A DNA stretch of 64,000 nucleotides, taken from Betaproteobacteria bacterium. Its GTDB lineage: Bacteria > Pseudomonadota > Gammaproteobacteria > Burkholderiales > JACQAP01. Below the pieces are notes generated by a model. That model saw nothing but the letters and a program-made list of their open reading frames with translations, ran no database searches and was not told the origin of the DNA. Where the stretch lies: positions 266,942 to 330,941 of the forward strand of contig JACQAP010000021.1 of NCBI GenBank assembly GCA_016194905.1, written 5' to 3'. Each line of letters begins with the position of its first letter. Position 1 is the stretch's first letter. This document shows, piece after piece, positions 61,947 through 64,000 of the stretch. Made by a program: the position numbers and the translations under genes.

Positions 61947-63578
61947 TTGAACCGCAACAGTCCTTACGAGACCGGTCTGGATCGAAATCCGGCCAATTAC
62001 GTTCCGCTCTCTCCCCTGTCTTTCCTGGCCCGTGCGGCCGAGGTCTACCCGAACCGGGTCGCCATCATCCACGGAGACGATGAAGCGACGTGGGGCGAAA
62101 CCTATGCGCGTTGCCGCAAGCTGGCCTGCGCCCTGGCGAGGCGCGGCATCGGTGTCGGCGACACCGTGGCGGTGATGGCGCCGAATGTGCCGGCGATGTT
62201 CGAGGCGCACTTCGGCGTGCCGATGACCGGCGCCGTGCTGAACACCCTGAACACGCGGCTTGATGCAGAGGCCATCGCCTTCATGCTGAATCACGGCGAG
62301 GCGAAGGTATTGCTGACCGATCGGGAGTTCTCCCCGACGATTGCCGCGGCTTTGCATCACGTAAGGCGCGACGTGCTGGTAATCGACATCGACGATGCGC
62401 CGGCCAGCGGTGGTGAGTTCATAGGCGAGATGGACTACGAAGCCTTTCTCGAAACCGGAGATGCGGCGTTCGCATGGACGCTGCCGGGTGATGAATGGAA
62501 CGCCATTGCGCTGTCCTATACGTCGGGCACGACAGGCAACCCCAAGGGTGTTGTCACGCATCACCGCGGCGCTTACCTTAATGCGGTGGGGAACATCGTG
62601 ACCTGGGCGATGCCGCATTTTCCGGTCTATCTGTGGACGCTGCCGATGTTCCATTGCAATGGCTGGTGCTTCCCATGGACGCTTGCCGCCGTCGCAGGTA
62701 CCAGCGTTTGCCTGCGCAGGGTGGAAGCGAAGCCGGTGTTCGACCTGATCCGCCGCCACAAGGTGACCCATTTCTGCGGAGCGCCGGTCGTGCACAACAT
62801 GCTTGTCAACGCGCCCGCCGAGTTGCGCGCCGGCATCGGTCACAAGGTCTCGGCAATGATCGCCGGCGCTGCGCCGCCGCGGGCGGTCATCGAGGGCATG
62901 GAACGCATCGGGGTGGACCTGACGCACGTCTACGGACTGACCGAGGTCTATGGTCCAGCCTCGGTGTGCGCCAAGCATCCGGAGTGGGCGTCTTTGCCGC
63001 CCGCGAAACGCGCGGAACTCAACGGCAGACAAGGCGTGCGCTATGAAATGCAGGAAGGCATGGACGTGCTCGACCCGAAGACCCTGCAGCCGGTGCCCCG
63101 GGACGGGCAGGTTATGGGCGAGATCTTCTTCCGCGGCAACATCACGATGAAGGGCTATCTCAAGAATCCGCAGGCGACCGAGGAAGCCTTCGCCGGCGGC
63201 TGGTTCCATACCGGCGACCTGGCGGTCATCGACGCGGATGGCTACGTGAGGATCAAGGACCGCTCCAAGGACATCATCATCTCCGGCGGCGAAAACATTT
63301 CGACGATAGAAGTCGAGGATGTGCTCTACAGCCACCCTCACGTTCTGGAGGCGGCGGTGGTGGCAAAGCCGGACGAAAAATGGGGCGAGACACCGTGCGC
63401 CTTCGTCACGCTGAAAATCGGCGCGCCGGCGGTCACCGAGCAGGAGATCATCGTCTTTTGCCGCGAGCGACTGGCCCATTTCAAATGTCCGCGCAAGGTG
63501 ATATTCGGTCCGTTGCCGAAGACTTCGACCGGCAAGATCCAGAAAAACGTTCTGCGCGAACAGGCCAGATCCGCCTGA
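61947..63578 (+). CDS. AMP-forming acyl-CoA synthetase
   Basis: A 543-residue adenylate-forming enzyme that activates a carboxylic acid to its CoA thioester. The AMP-binding motif is SYTSGTTGNPKGV (190-202). The conserved YGLTEVYGP and the C-terminal motif KTSTGKIQKN with the catalytic lysine (K530) are present. The layout resembles medium-chain or methylmercaptopropionyl-type ligases; the chain length cannot be told. Start is ATG 61947. It lies 69 bases before etfB, suggesting joint use in fatty or organic acid oxidation. Confidence 0.9.
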   Translation: MNRNSPYETGLDRNPANYVPLSPLSFLARAAEVYPNRVAIIHGDDEATWGETYARCRKLACALARRGIGVGDTVAVMAPNVPAMFEAHFGVPMTGAVLNTLNTRLDAEAIAFMLNHGEAKVLLTDREFSPTIAAALHHVRRDVLVIDIDDAPASGGEFIGEMDYEAFLETGDAAFAWTLPGDEWNAIALSYTSGTTGNPKGVVTHHRGAYLNAVGNIVTWAMPHFPVYLWTLPMFHCNGWCFPWTLAAVAGTSVCLRRVEAKPVFDLIRRHKVTHFCGAPVVHNMLVNAPAELRAGIGHKVSAMIAGAAPPRAVIEGMERIGVDLTHVYGLTEVYGPASVCAKHPEWASLPPAKRAELNGRQGVRYEMQEGMDVLDPKTLQPVPRDGQVMGEIFFRGNITMKGYLKNPQATEEAFAGGWFHTGDLAVIDADGYVRIKDRSKDIIISGGENISTIEVEDVLYSHPHVLEAAVVAKPDEKWGETPCAFVTLKIGAPAVTEQEIIVFCRERLAHFKCPRKVIFGPLPKTSTGKIQKNVLREQARSA

Positions 63579-63647
63579 ACGTCGTTGCCGTTGCGAAGTG
63601 CTGCGGTAGAATTCGCATTCTTTCCCGTCTAGCCAAAGGTTTGCGAA

Positions 63648-64000
63648 ATGAAGGTACTGGTCCCCGTCAAGCGGGTGGTGGATTACAACGTCAAGGTGCG
63701 TGTGAAGCCGGATGGCTCGGGTGTGGAAACCGCCAACGTGAAGATGTCGATGAATCCGTTCGACGAAATCGCGGTGGAGGAGGCGATACGCTTGAAGGAG
63801 GCCGGCGTCGCGACGGAGATCGTCGCGGTGTCGATCGGCACCGCGCAATCCCAGGAGACGTTGCGCACGGCACTGGCGATCGGCGCGGACCGCGCGATCC
63901 TGGTCGAGACCGGTGTCGAAATCCAGCCCCTGGCGGTGGCGAAGCTGCTCAAGGCGATCGTAGCCAAGGAGCAGCCAGGCCTGGTGATCATGGGCAAGCA
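63648..64000 (+). CDS. etfB: Electron transfer flavoprotein beta subunit (5' part)
   Basis: The first 117 residues of EtfB are encoded up to the window edge. The start [20 protein letters not shown] and the segment [20 protein letters not shown] followed by [15 protein letters not shown] are diagnostic. EtfAB passes electrons from acyl-CoA dehydrogenases to the quinone pool. No stop codon is reached; the gene is cut by the window, not truncated in the genome as far as can be seen. etfA should follow. Confidence 0.93.
   Translation, partial: MKVLVPVKRVVDYNVKVRVKPDGSGVETANVKMSMNPFDEIAVEEAIRLKEAGVATEIVAVSIGTAQSQETLRTALAIGADRAILVETGVEIQPLAVAKLLKAIVAKEQPGLVIMGK

Noticed and set aside
61650-63848. 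N-terminal extension of the cyclase frame by over 700 codons
   Set aside because: The extension is antisense to the acyl-CoA synthetase and crosses a gene-free gap; the family-like start is at 61649.

Overview
The window is GC-rich chromosomal DNA, most likely from a betaproteobacterium (Burkholderiales/Nitrosomonadales/Rhodocyclales type). This is an inference from gene order: mfd next to ispD-ispF, tsaB-rimI-uracil-DNA glycosylase, lplT divergent from alr-radA, an EnvZ/OmpR pair, and a fused Liv-type ABC transporter. No rRNA, tRNA, CRISPR, transposase or integrase was found.

Layout. (1) 3-4072: the end of a suf Fe-S cluster operon (sufD, sufS, a SufU/IscU-like scaffold, an Nfu carrier and a Rieske ferredoxin). 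(2) 4073-29180: an accessory block between the suf operon and mfd. It holds a sigma-54 activator, a sigma-54-type promoter with a candidate enhancer, a small winged-helix-like protein, and about 19 co-directional genes for a phage-tail-like extracellular contractile injection system (eCIS, Afp/PVC/MAC-like). The eCIS part has one sheath, one tube, a tail terminator, an AAA+ ATPase, hub, spike, PAAR-like tip, gp25, two baseplate J-type proteins, a tail protein I/beta-helix protein, a large DUF6519/beta-helix fibre-like protein, LysM-like proteins and several unknowns. No capsid, terminase, lysis gene, ClpV or recognisable tape-measure protein is present. A glycine-zipper protein at 13386-14330 is the best payload candidate. 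(3) 29181-39226: housekeeping and signalling genes (mfd, ispD, ispF, thpR, envZ, ompR, a macrodomain protein and a PAS-GGDEF-EAL protein). (4) 39437-50470: a long minus-strand catabolic operon. It encodes two periplasmic binding proteins, LivH, a LivM-LivG-LivF triple fusion, an SDR, a lambda-crystallin-type dehydrogenase, a BKACE (beta-keto acid cleavage enzyme) and two tartrate/isopropylmalate-type decarboxylating dehydrogenases. Together they suggest uptake and oxidation of an unidentified hydroxy acid through a beta-keto acid. (5) 50675-58645: tsaB, rimI, uracil-DNA glycosylase, lemA, two TPM-domain proteins, lplT, alr and radA. (6) 58655-61649: a three-gene minus-strand operon of a class III nucleotide cyclase with a C-terminal PEGA domain, a TssQ-like lipoprotein and a tail-anchored Ser/Thr kinase. 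(7) 61947-end: an acyl-CoA synthetase and the start of etfB, which runs off the window.

Three dispersed inverted-repeat elements (about 3654, 43527 and 54590) lie in short gaps between genes. The most interesting content is the eCIS locus with its apparently self-contained sigma-54 control, the unidentified payload candidate, the BKACE catabolic operon, and the cyclase/lipoprotein/kinase signalling operon. Functions are read from motifs and remembered family features; no database search was run.
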